This document shows, piece after piece, positions 1 to 6,023 of a stretch of 6,133 nucleotides of DNA. Position 1 is the stretch's first letter, and each line of letters begins with the position of its first letter. A program made the position numbers and the translations under genes. Origin of the DNA: an uncultured Lachnospiraceae bacterium (GTDB lineage Bacteria; Bacillota; Clostridia; Lachnospirales; Lachnospiraceae); the NCBI GenBank assembly GCA_910579285.1, contig CAJTTT010000064.1, positions 1-6,133 on the forward strand. Reading direction: 5' to 3'. The notes below the pieces were generated by a model, which ran no database searches, had not been told where the DNA came from, and was given only the letters and a program-made list of their open reading frames with translations.

Positions 1-64
1 ACCCTTTTCCCTGAAAATCTTTTTAAAATAACTCTTGACTATTTACCAAATTGCTATCTTCCAT

Positions 65-1144
65 CTAGGGTTTCGCAAACCTGTCCTTAAAATCAATCGT
101 CGCACAGTCGGTGAGCGGAAACTTCACACTGCATCCCTCCGCCGCGGACTTATAGATCGCCAGAACCAGCTCAAGCGCCTTCTTTCCATCCATAGCCGTG
201 ACATACGGCTGCCTGTCCTGGATAATGGCGTTAATCATATCCGCGTACAGCGGCGTATGGCCATAGCCGTATACATTCGGCGGATTCTCATGGAACTTTG
301 CCTTCACTTCCTCCGGGTTGTCCAAAAGATCAGAAAACCGCCACTCTTCGATCACATTGACAGACTGGCCGCCCGCCTTGACCGTTCCTTTTTCCCCGAA
401 AATATACAGGGTTTCTTCCAGATTGCAGGGATAGACGTCCGTTGTTCCGTCTACGATGCCGTAGCTGCCGTTCTTAAACTTAATCAAGGCGATGCCCATA
501 TCCTCCGCCTCGATGTAATCGTGGTTGAGCCGGTCCGTCATGCCCACCACCTCGTCAATTTCACCGCCCATCATCCAGCGCAGAAGATCAATGTTGTGGA
601 TGCACTGGTTCATCAGCGCACCGCCGTCCTGCTCCCATGTGCCGCGCCAGGGCGCTCTGTCATAGTATTCATGGTTCCGGCACCATCTGATATGAGCTGT
701 CCCGTAAAACAGCCGGCCGAAGCGGTTCATGTCAACGGCTTCCCGGATGATCTGCACCGATTTATTAAAACGGTTCTGATGACACGCGCTGACCTTCACA
801 TGGTGGGTGATTGCCGCCCCGATAATCGCGTCTGCGTCTGCAATGGAAAGCGCGATGGGCTTTTCAATAATGCAGTGACAGCCGTGTTCGATGCAGTACA
901 GCGCAATCTGCGCATGCCTGCCGCTCTCCGTACAGATCGCCACCAGATCCGGCTTCTCCGTCTCGATCATTTCCCGGTAGTCGGTATACTGCTTCACGCT
1001 CTCGTCCAACTTAAATTTTCGTATCTTATCCTCCATACATGCCGGATCAATATCACAGATCGCCGCCAATTCCAGTTTATTATTCTGCGCCGCCGCTATA
1101 TGGTTCGGCGAAATGCGGCCGCAGCCGATTAATGCATATTTCAT
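65..1144 (-). CDS. Gfo/Idh/MocA-family oxidoreductase, WbpB/WlbA-like (putative UDP-GlcNAcA 3-dehydrogenase)
   Basis: A 359-residue protein of normal length for the family. The N-terminal Rossmann fold has a GCGRIS dinucleotide loop at residues 7-12 and an acidic strand end (CDID, 30-33) that favours NAD(H). The EKP motif (94-96) supplies the usual catalytic lysine K95. The C-terminal alpha/beta domain carries HQNRFN (122-127), WRGTW (166-170) and DGGALMNQCIHNID (173-186), with N179 and H183 placed like the family's catalytic pair. From memory, the NRFN, WRGTW and NQxIHxIDLL pattern resembles UDP-N-acetylglucosaminuronate 3-dehydrogenases, which make the 3-keto intermediate of diacetamido-uronic acids. 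That substrate is inferred, and other sugar or inositol substrates remain possible. The aminotransferase and acetyltransferase partners are not in the window. The start is supported by GAGGAG (complement of 1152-1157) seven bases upstream. The gene diverges from the glycosyltransferase array. Family assignment is very sure, the reaction is not. Confidence 0.93.
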   Translation of the reverse strand: MKYALIGCGRISPNHIAAAQNNKLELAAICDIDPACMEDKIRKFKLDESVKQYTDYREMIETEKPDLVAICTESGRHAQIALYCIEHGCHCIIEKPIALSIADADAIIGAAITHHVKVSACHQNRFNKSVQIIREAVDMNRFGRLFYGTAHIRWCRNHEYYDRAPWRGTWEQDGGALMNQCIHNIDLLRWMMGGEIDEVVGMTDRLNHDYIEAEDMGIALIKFKNGSYGIVDGTTDVYPCNLEETLYIFGEKGTVKAGGQSVNVIEEWRFSDLLDNPEEVKAKFHENPPNVYGYGHTPLYADMINAIIQDRQPYVTAMDGKKALELVLAIYKSAAEGCSVKFPLTDCATIDFKDRFAKP

Positions 1145-1225
1145 TGTCTTTCTCCTCTATATTTGCCCGCAGTCCTGCCGGATTTTCTACTTATCCTTCC
1201 GGCTGCCCAGTGCCTGTTCATACCT

Positions 1226-1234
1226 AGTGTACCA
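1226..1234 (-). promoter_or_regulatory. Possible extended -10 promoter for the oxidoreductase gene
   Basis: Read on the minus strand this is TGG followed by TACACT, an extended -10 (TGn plus a 4/6 match to TATAAT) about 80 bases upstream of the oxidoreductase ATG. No convincing -35 lies 16-18 bases further upstream, so the element would have to rely on the TG extension. It is the best candidate I see on this strand, but it is weak. Confidence 0.3.
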
Positions 1235-1255
1235 CAAAACCGCTCCGATTGCTCC

Positions 1256-1282
1256 TAAAATTTGCCTGTCACCTGCAAATAT
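1256..1282 (+). promoter_or_regulatory. Possible sigma-D/sigma-28 (flagellar) promoter overlapping the sigma-A site
   Basis: TAAA (1256-1259), 15 bases, then GCAAATAT (1275-1282). The Firmicute sigma-D consensus is TAAA, 14-16 bases, GCCGATAT, so this is 4/4 at -35 and 6/8 at -10. The two mismatches fall in the central CG, usually well conserved, which weakens the call. Flagellar control would fit a flagellin-modification operon, but the match could be chance in an A/T-rich patch. Confidence 0.25.
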
Positions 1283-1290
1283 GATAGAAT
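1262..1290 (+). promoter_or_regulatory. Sigma-A-type promoter for the glycosyltransferase array
   Basis: TTGCCT (1262-1267, 4/6 to TTGACA) is separated by exactly 17 bases from TAGAAT (1285-1290, 5/6 to TATAAT). A TG at 1282-1283 gives an extended -10. Transcription would start near 1297, leaving a leader of about 74 bases before the first glycosyltransferase. This is the best housekeeping-type promoter found in the window and it is correctly placed and oriented. Confidence 0.6.
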
Positions 1291-1370
1291 ATCCACAAAA
1301 GCCGCCGCAAGTTTCCAGGGACGTCACTGACCGTTTTCGGTATCCATAACCATATGATAAGGAGTCTTCC

Positions 1371-2429
1371 ATGCATCCCATATCTGTATGCATTATTGCC
1401 AAAAATGAAGAATCTCGCATCGAGCGGTGTCTCGCATCCATAAAGCCGTGCGGCTTCGAGATTGTGGTCGTGGACACAGGCTCCACGGACAGGACGAAAG
1501 AAATTGCCGCAAAATACGCGGATAAAGTGCTGGATTTTCCCTGGTGCGATGATTTCTCCGCCGCCAGAAACTTTTCCCTGCGGCAGGCGTCCAACAACTG
1601 GATCTTTATGATCGACTGCGATGAGACCATAAAGGAGATTGACGTGGAGGAGCTCAACTATTTCCGCAAGCATCTCTCCGACAGCGTGGGCAGTGTCTCC
1701 CGCGAGAATCTGGTTACGGAAAACGGTGTCCTGACATTAAACAACGTAGATTATACAGAACGCTTTTTTAATAAAAAGCTGTTTCACTATACAGGCATGA
1801 TCCACGAACAGCTTACGCCCATCCGCGGCACCGAAATACCGAACCTGCTGCTCCACGCAACCCTGCTCCACACCGGGTACGACATGACCCCGGAAGAACA
1901 GGAAGCCAAATACAGGCGCAATTTCACCCTGCTCGAGAAACAGGCCGCGGCTGACCCCGAAAATCCCTATCTCTACTATCAGCTCGGGAAAACCTGCGAA
2001 ATCCTGGAGGACTATTCCCGCGCCTGCACTTACTATGACAAAGGTCTGGAGTTTGATTTGGACCCGGAGCTTGCCTATGTGCAGGCTATGGTCGTCTCCT
2101 ACGGCAATGCGCTTCTCCGCTCAGGACAGGAGGAAACCGCCCTCGGGTTTGAGGCGGTTTACGACGCCTTTTCTTCCGTCACGGACTTTGTCTATCTGAT
2201 GGGAAACATTTACAACAGCAACGGTATGCCCCAGCAGGCGCTCGAACAGTATCAGAAGGCATTGCAGATGCCGCCCGGCCGTCAAAACGGCGTGAACAGT
2301 TTCCTGCCTTTCTATCAGTCGGGCAGAATCCTGGAACTGTCGGGAAATCTTGAGGCAGCCGCCAGTCTCTACCAAAAATGCGGAGATTTTGCCCCGGCGG
2401 CTGAACGGCTGGCCGCACTGCAGTCATAG
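1371..2429 (+). CDS. GT2 glycosyltransferase with C-terminal TPR-like domain (paralogue 1)
   Basis: 352 residues with no signal peptide or membrane segment, so cytoplasmic. The GT-A domain (about 1-150) shows SVCIIAKNEE (5-14), the nucleotide-binding VDTGSTDRT (34-42), DDFSAARN (60-67), the metal-binding DxD as D82-C-D84 followed by E85, and HEQ (145-147). The rest (about 180-350) is helical and TPR-like, with Y-x-x-G and A-x-x-Y patterns around 200-230, 272-300 and 313-350. This layout is known from TPR-linked GT2 enzymes such as the SunS group, which glycosylate peptides or proteins. AAGGAG at 1359-1364, six bases before the ATG, sets the start. First gene of the array, 74 bases after the predicted start of transcription. 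It differs from paralogues 2 and 3 at C27-G28, W77 and T86, and its tail (CGDFAPAAERL) resembles paralogue 4. Acceptor and sugar are unknown, with flagellin the likeliest target. Confidence 0.94.
   Translation: MHPISVCIIAKNEESRIERCLASIKPCGFEIVVVDTGSTDRTKEIAAKYADKVLDFPWCDDFSAARNFSLRQASNNWIFMIDCDETIKEIDVEELNYFRKHLSDSVGSVSRENLVTENGVLTLNNVDYTERFFNKKLFHYTGMIHEQLTPIRGTEIPNLLLHATLLHTGYDMTPEEQEAKYRRNFTLLEKQAAADPENPYLYYQLGKTCEILEDYSRACTYYDKGLEFDLDPELAYVQAMVVSYGNALLRSGQEETALGFEAVYDAFSSVTDFVYLMGNIYNSNGMPQQALEQYQKALQMPPGRQNGVNSFLPFYQSGRILELSGNLEAAASLYQKCGDFAPAAERLAALQS
1557..1574 (+). repeat. 18-base block identical to 2718-2735 (paralogues 1 and 2)
   Basis: The DNA coding for the SAARNF motif is identical over 18 bases in paralogues 1 and 2. 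A second identical block of 17 bases, coding for the VDTGST motif, lies at 1470-1486 and 2631-2647. These follow from shared ancestry and strong constraint, and are short for efficient recombination. Confidence 0.85.
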
Positions 2430-2521
2430 ACTCAGACAGACGAAACAGCAGCTTTTAGTGGCAGCTGGCAGCGTCTACAATGGCAGCTTTCGGCGAAAAC
2501 AGACACAAAATATAAGAAAAC

Positions 2522-2534
2522 GGAGAGAATGATG
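2522..2534 (+). promoter_or_regulatory. Ribosome binding site deciding between two adjacent ATGs
   Basis: Two ATGs stand back to back at 2529 and 2532. The GGAG at 2522-2525 is only three bases from the first but six from the second, the same spacing as in paralogue 1. The second also gives a protein beginning M-I-P, as in paralogues 3 and 4. I therefore chose 2532; starting at 2529 would only add one methionine. Confidence 0.65.
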
Positions 2535-3611
2535 ATCCCCCTATCTGTATGTATCATCGGCAAAAACGAAGAACAGCATATCGGAAACTGCCTGGCTCCC
2601 CTCGCTCCTTTTTCCTTTGAGATCGTCTATGTGGACACAGGCTCCACCGACCGAACAAAGGAGATTGCCGCGAAGCATAACGCCAGCATATACGACTTTG
2701 CATGGATTGACGACTTTTCCGCCGCCAGAAACTTTGCTCTGGAAAAGGCGTCCCACGACTATGTGCTCTTTCTGGACTGCGACGAGTATCTGTCGGAGCT
2801 TGACATGGACGCCCTCTGCACAGCCCTGGAGGCGCATCCGCATGGCGTTGGCATGCTGCTGCGGAACAATTATTACGAATCCAACGGTACACAGACCAAT
2901 TATCCCGACCGGGTGGAGCGGCTTTTTTCCAAAAAGCGATTTCATTACAAGGGCATCATCCATGAGCAGGTGGTGGCTCTCTCCGATGACAGTCCGCTCT
3001 ACGAGCGGTATGAGATTCCCCTGACTGTGGATCACGCGGGCTACAGCGGTGACCGAGAGGCCATGAAGAGAAAGGCAGAGCGAAACAACAGCCTGCTCTT
3101 TCGGGAAATCAAAAAGCGCCCCTCAGATCCTTATCTCTACTTTCAGGCAGGGCAGTCTTACAACAGCATCTGCGATTATGAAAACGCATATATCTACTAT
3201 AAAAAATCCTTTGCCCTTCCGCTCAATCCGGCGGAACCCTGGGTACAGATCATGGCTACGGCTTACATCAATGCCATGAACCACACAGGCCGCTCTGCGG
3301 AGGCACAGCTCTTTTTTGAGCCGGTCTACGGACATTTTTCCGGGGACGCAAATTTTTACTGCAGCATGGGCAATATCTACTTGAATCTGGATCCGCCCCA
3401 GCCCCTCAAGGCTATGGCGGAGTATGTCAAGGCGCTGCAATGTCCGACCGCACGGGAAGAGGGAGCAAACAGTTTCCTTCCCTATTACAACATCGGACTT
3501 GTCAACGAGATGCTGGGCAGCCGGGATTCCGCCCTCAGCTTCTACCGCCGGGCCGCTGACCTTGGCTTTTCCCCCGCTGTGGAACGGCTTTCCACGCTGG
3601 AAAAGATCTGA
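2532..3611 (+). CDS. GT2 glycosyltransferase with C-terminal TPR-like domain (paralogue 2)
   Basis: 359 residues from the preferred start. The same motifs fall in the same register as paralogue 1: SVCIIGKNEE (5-14), VDTGSTDRT (34-42), DDFSAARN (60-67), DCDE (82-85) and HEQ (144-146), so the GT-A active site looks intact. The helical TPR-like half has ENAYIYYKKSF and a DPPQPLKA stretch in which two extra residues, shared only with paralogue 3, lengthen the inter-helix turn. Over the first 87 residues a hand alignment gives 66 identities to paralogue 3 and 54 to paralogue 1. The gap from the preceding gene is about 100 bases with no good terminator or promoter, so cotranscription is likely. Role inferred: soluble transfer of a sugar onto a protein or a protein-bound glycan, most likely flagellin. 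Donor and linkage cannot be read from the sequence. Confidence 0.94.
   Translation: MIPLSVCIIGKNEEQHIGNCLAPLAPFSFEIVYVDTGSTDRTKEIAAKHNASIYDFAWIDDFSAARNFALEKASHDYVLFLDCDEYLSELDMDALCTALEAHPHGVGMLLRNNYYESNGTQTNYPDRVERLFSKKRFHYKGIIHEQVVALSDDSPLYERYEIPLTVDHAGYSGDREAMKRKAERNNSLLFREIKKRPSDPYLYFQAGQSYNSICDYENAYIYYKKSFALPLNPAEPWVQIMATAYINAMNHTGRSAEAQLFFEPVYGHFSGDANFYCSMGNIYLNLDPPQPLKAMAEYVKALQCPTAREEGANSFLPYYNIGLVNEMLGSRDSALSFYRRAADLGFSPAVERLSTLEKI
2718..2735 (+). repeat. 18-base block identical to 1557-1574 (paralogues 1 and 2)
   Basis: Second copy of the SAARNF-coding block, in the same frame and place within paralogue 2 as the first copy has in paralogue 1. The corresponding stretches of paralogues 3 and 4 differ by a few bases. 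Confidence 0.85.
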
Positions 3612-3631
3612 CAAGGTCCAGTACTGCCCCT

Positions 3632-3652
3632 GCCGGAACGCACAACTCCGGC
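3632..3652 (+). other. Small hairpin in the gap between paralogues 2 and 3
   Basis: GCCGGA (3632-3637) and TCCGGC (3647-3652) form a six-base-pair GC-rich stem around a nine-base loop. No run of T follows, so it is not a standard terminator. It could be an RNA-stability or processing element, or chance. Confidence 0.3.
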
Positions 3653-3683
3653 CCTGTCCGCACGACACAGTATAGCAAAGAAC

Positions 3684-3696
3684 GCGCAGCTTGCGC
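3684..3696 (+). other. Small hairpin just upstream of the ribosome binding site of paralogue 3
   Basis: GCGCA (3684-3688) and TGCGC (3692-3696) pair around a three-base loop, ending four bases before the AAGAGG at 3701-3706. Its closeness to the Shine-Dalgarno sequence could affect translation, but the stem is only five pairs and the ribosome site itself stays free. Confidence 0.25.
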
Positions 3697-3712
3697 AGAA
3701 AAGAGGCTTACC

Positions 3713-4798
3713 ATGATTCCGATTTCTGTCTGTATCATAGGAAAAAATGAAGAAAAGAACATTGAGAACTGTCTGGAACCGCTCACCCACTATCCCTTTG
3801 AAATCATTTATGTGGACACGGGTTCCACGGACCGCACGAAGGAGCTGGCCGCAAAGTACACAGAACATATCTATGATTTCGAGTGGATCGGTGATTTCTC
3901 CGCCGCAAGGAACTTTTCCTTAAGCAAAGCCAGCCACAACTATGTGCTGGTTTTAGACTGTGACGAGTATCTGACCGCCTTCGATCCCGAGGCGCTGAGC
4001 GCCGCCATCGAAGCGCATCCCCGCGGCGTGGGACAGCTTCTCAGAAAAAGCTACACCGGCGACAATACAGACGGCGCCTATGCCCTGGAGCGGATTGACC
4101 GCTTCTTCCACAAACGCAGCTACCACTATATCTATCTGATCCATGAGCAGATAGCGGATATCCATACAGACAGCACGGACTATGATCGCTATGATATTCC
4201 CGTGGAGGCTGATCATGTAGGATATGTGGGAAATATGGATGAAAAACGCATCAAGGCGGAGCGCAACAATGCGCTTCTTTTTAAAGAAATCGAGCGCGAG
4301 CCCACAGAGCCTTATTTTCCTTTTCAGGTCGCCCAATCCTACAATCTGATTGAGGATCACGAAAATGCCTATATCTATTATAAAAAAGCATTTGAGCTGC
4401 CTTTGAATCTGGACAACGTCTGGGTGCATGTCATGGCAAACAACTTTATCAACGCCTGCGTGCAGACAGGCCGGGCCGAGGAGGCGTTGTCGCTCTATGC
4501 GCCAGTCTATGGTGACTACGCGGGCGACCCGTCTTTCCTGTGCAGCATGGGAACCCTCTATCTGAATCTGACACCGCCCCAGCCTTTAAAGGCTGTGATG
4601 GAATTTGTCAAAGTCCTGCAGGCTCCCTCCTCTGACGTGGGAGACAATCGGTACCATCAGGTTGCCCTCTACGGCATGGGCTACTGCAATGAACTTCTTG
4701 GCAGCTTCCCGGCGGCTCTCAGCTTTTACCAGAAGTCTGCCGCCTACGGTTATTCTCTCGCGCTGGAAAAGCTGTCCGATCTTAACGCCGGCAGTTAA
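3713..4798 (+). CDS. GT2 glycosyltransferase with C-terminal TPR-like domain (paralogue 3)
   Basis: 361 residues. GT-A motifs are SVCIIGKNEE (5-14), VDTGSTDRT (34-42), GDFSAARN (60-67, with G60 replacing the aspartate seen in 1 and 2), DCDE (82-85), RFF (130-132) and HEQ (144-146). The C-terminal helical half keeps the TPR-like spacing, including ENAYIYYKKAF and TPPQPLKA, the latter with the two-residue insertion shared with paralogue 2. The stretch just after H102-P103 and up to R130 (SYTGDNTDGAYALERID) differs clearly from the other copies; this part of GT-A enzymes often touches the acceptor. Start supported by AAGAGG six bases upstream. The gap of 101 bases before it holds two small hairpins. 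Closest relative in the window is paralogue 2, suggesting a late duplication. Probable role is flagellin or related protein glycosylation, by inference from context. Confidence 0.94.
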   Translation: MIPISVCIIGKNEEKNIENCLEPLTHYPFEIIYVDTGSTDRTKELAAKYTEHIYDFEWIGDFSAARNFSLSKASHNYVLVLDCDEYLTAFDPEALSAAIEAHPRGVGQLLRKSYTGDNTDGAYALERIDRFFHKRSYHYIYLIHEQIADIHTDSTDYDRYDIPVEADHVGYVGNMDEKRIKAERNNALLFKEIEREPTEPYFPFQVAQSYNLIEDHENAYIYYKKAFELPLNLDNVWVHVMANNFINACVQTGRAEEALSLYAPVYGDYAGDPSFLCSMGTLYLNLTPPQPLKAVMEFVKVLQAPSSDVGDNRYHQVALYGMGYCNELLGSFPAALSFYQKSAAYGYSLALEKLSDLNAGS

Positions 4799-4833
4799 CC
4801 CGCGCAGCGCCATAAACAAGGAAGGAAAAAAAC

Positions 4834-5880
4834 ATGATACCGATTTCCGTGTGCATCATCACCAAAAACGAATCCGATCATCTGAGAAAATGTCTGGAGG
4901 CGTTACAGCCATATCCTTTTGAGATTGTTGTCACAGACACCGGCTCCGAGGACGACTCCATTGAAGTTGCGCGGCAGTATACGGACCGGGTCTATGAGTT
5001 TACATGGATCAACGATTTTGCCGCCGCCAGGAATTTTTGTGTGAGCCGTGCCTCCCACAATACCATCCTGTCACTGGACACCGATGAATTTATACGCCCC
5101 CTCGACTGGGACGCGCTGCAGGACGCTCTGGAGGCGCACCCTAAGAGCCTTGGCACTATCGAACTGCTGAACTATTTCGATGTAAACGGAGAGACCAAAT
5201 ACCAGCTCATCCGGCTGGAACGGCTCTTTAACAGACGGTACTATCATTTTGTCAATCCGATTCACGAGGTTCTCGTTCCCTTGGGCCGCATGGCCCCCTC
5301 CTCCTATGACGCCCCTGTCTCCGTAGACCATGTAGGATATCAGGGCACGAAGGAAAAGCTGAAGGAAAAAGCGGAACGGGATATGGCGCTGATTCAGGCT
5401 GAACTGGACGCTGATCCCCAAAACCCCTATCTGTGTTTTCAGATGGGACAGGGCTACATGCTGATGCGCGACCATGAGAACGCCCTTGCCTGGTTCCGAA
5501 AGGCTATGGCGCTTCATCCGGCTCCCGGTGAAGACTATACGCTCGTTCTCCTGTGCAATTATGCCAGTATCCTTTTAGATGACAATCTGGTTGAGGAGGC
5601 ATCCGGCGTGCTCGCCTACCGCGAATCCTTTACCGACAGTAAGGATTTCCTCTGTCTGAGCGGGCGGATCTATCTGCGCATGGGACAGCCTCTGAAGGCG
5701 CTCCCCGAATTTGTGTCTGCGCTGAGCGCCCCCAGGTACAGCCTCGAAAATCCCCACGCGCCCAGCTATTATATCGGCTTTATTTACGAGATGTTCGGCA
5801 AGCGGGATATTGCCCGCACCCATTACGAAAACTGCGGCGATTATCCGCCTGCTCTGGAAGCGTTAAAGCGCTTATCGTAG
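4834..5880 (+). CDS. GT2 glycosyltransferase with C-terminal TPR-like domain (paralogue 4, divergent)
   Basis: 348 residues, the shortest and most divergent copy (51 of the first 87 residues match paralogue 3 by hand count). Motifs are SVCIITKNES (5-14), TDTGSEDDS (34-42) where the other three have VDTGSTDRT, NDFAAARN (60-67), DTDE (82-85) instead of DCDE, and HEV (144-146) instead of HEQ. The key acidic residues D35, D40, D82, D84 and E145 all remain, so an active enzyme is expected, perhaps with another donor sugar. The helical TPR-like half runs from about 185 to the end and finishes with CGDYPPALEALKRL, like paralogue 1. The gene follows paralogue 3 by 35 bases, with a strong AAGGAAGGA Shine-Dalgarno region (4818-4826), the tightest spacing in the array, so these two are surely cotranscribed. 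It is the last gene before the terminator facing flagellin. Confidence 0.94.
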   Translation: MIPISVCIITKNESDHLRKCLEALQPYPFEIVVTDTGSEDDSIEVARQYTDRVYEFTWINDFAAARNFCVSRASHNTILSLDTDEFIRPLDWDALQDALEAHPKSLGTIELLNYFDVNGETKYQLIRLERLFNRRYYHFVNPIHEVLVPLGRMAPSSYDAPVSVDHVGYQGTKEKLKEKAERDMALIQAELDADPQNPYLCFQMGQGYMLMRDHENALAWFRKAMALHPAPGEDYTLVLLCNYASILLDDNLVEEASGVLAYRESFTDSKDFLCLSGRIYLRMGQPLKALPEFVSALSAPRYSLENPHAPSYYIGFIYEMFGKRDIARTHYENCGDYPPALEALKRLS

Positions 5881-5924
5881 GGCGTTTCTGCAGATAAGTA
5901 TTCTGTTTGTTACATCTTCCGTCT

Positions 5925-5951
5925 CGTGTGGCCAGCCTTGCCGGACACACG
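5925..5951 (+). other. Hairpin downstream of the glycosyltransferase array
   Basis: CGTGTGGCC (5925-5933) pairs with GGACACACG (5943-5951), eight of nine positions, around a nine-base loop, 44 bases after the last glycosyltransferase stop. It is followed by an A-run, not a T-run, on this strand, so it is not itself a standard terminator. It may back up the following terminator or protect the 3' end of the transcript. Confidence 0.35.
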
Positions 5952-5955
5952 ACGC

Positions 5956-5990
5956 AAAAAAAAGACCCATCCTTTCGGATGGGTCTTTCT
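5956..5990 (-). terminator. Rho-independent terminator of flagellin, probably also serving the convergent array
   Basis: A perfect 12-base-pair stem (5961-5972 with 5977-5988) closes a four-base loop. Read on the minus strand the loop is GAAA, a stable GNRA tetraloop, and the stem runs into eight consecutive T (complement of 5956-5963), a textbook terminator 36 bases after the flagellin stop. On the plus strand only TTTCT follows the stem, so termination of the glycosyltransferase transcript here would be weaker. Confidence 0.9.
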
Positions 5991-6023
5991 GATAGCTTAA
6001 CTTTGCAAATCTCCTTACAGCGA

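Noticed and set aside
35..60. TTGACT followed by TATCTT near the left edge as a promoter
   Set aside because: The spacing is only 14 bases and it would read rightwards into the antisense strand of the oxidoreductase gene.
1..64. Terminator or next gene downstream of the oxidoreductase
   Set aside because: No hairpin with a T-run and no start codon with a good ribosome site can be seen in this A/T-rich end; the fragment is too short to judge.
35..1132. 365-codon open frame on the plus strand opposite the oxidoreductase gene
   Set aside because: It lies antisense to a gene with clear family motifs, its translation is arginine- and histidine-rich with no recognisable domain, and it has no suitable ribosome site.
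1177..1203. Inverted repeat GCCGGA/TCCGGC in the divergent intergenic region as an operator or attenuator
   Set aside because: Six-base arms around a 15-base loop, without a T-run or further symmetry; the same arms also occur at 3632-3652, but they are too short to call a shared regulatory site.
1187..1673. Minus-strand open frames over the start of paralogue 1 and the intergenic region
   Set aside because: They are shadows of the conserved GT-A coding sequence and have no domain or ribosome site; similar shadows recur opposite the other three paralogues.
2476..2481. TACAAT as an internal promoter -10 before paralogue 2
   Set aside because: No acceptable -35 lies 16-18 bases upstream and there is no extended -10 TG.
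2448..2488. Three GCAGCT copies in the gap after paralogue 1 as a possible repeat or operator
   Set aside because: Six-base copies with uneven spacing and no flanking similarity; not enough to call an operator or repeat array.
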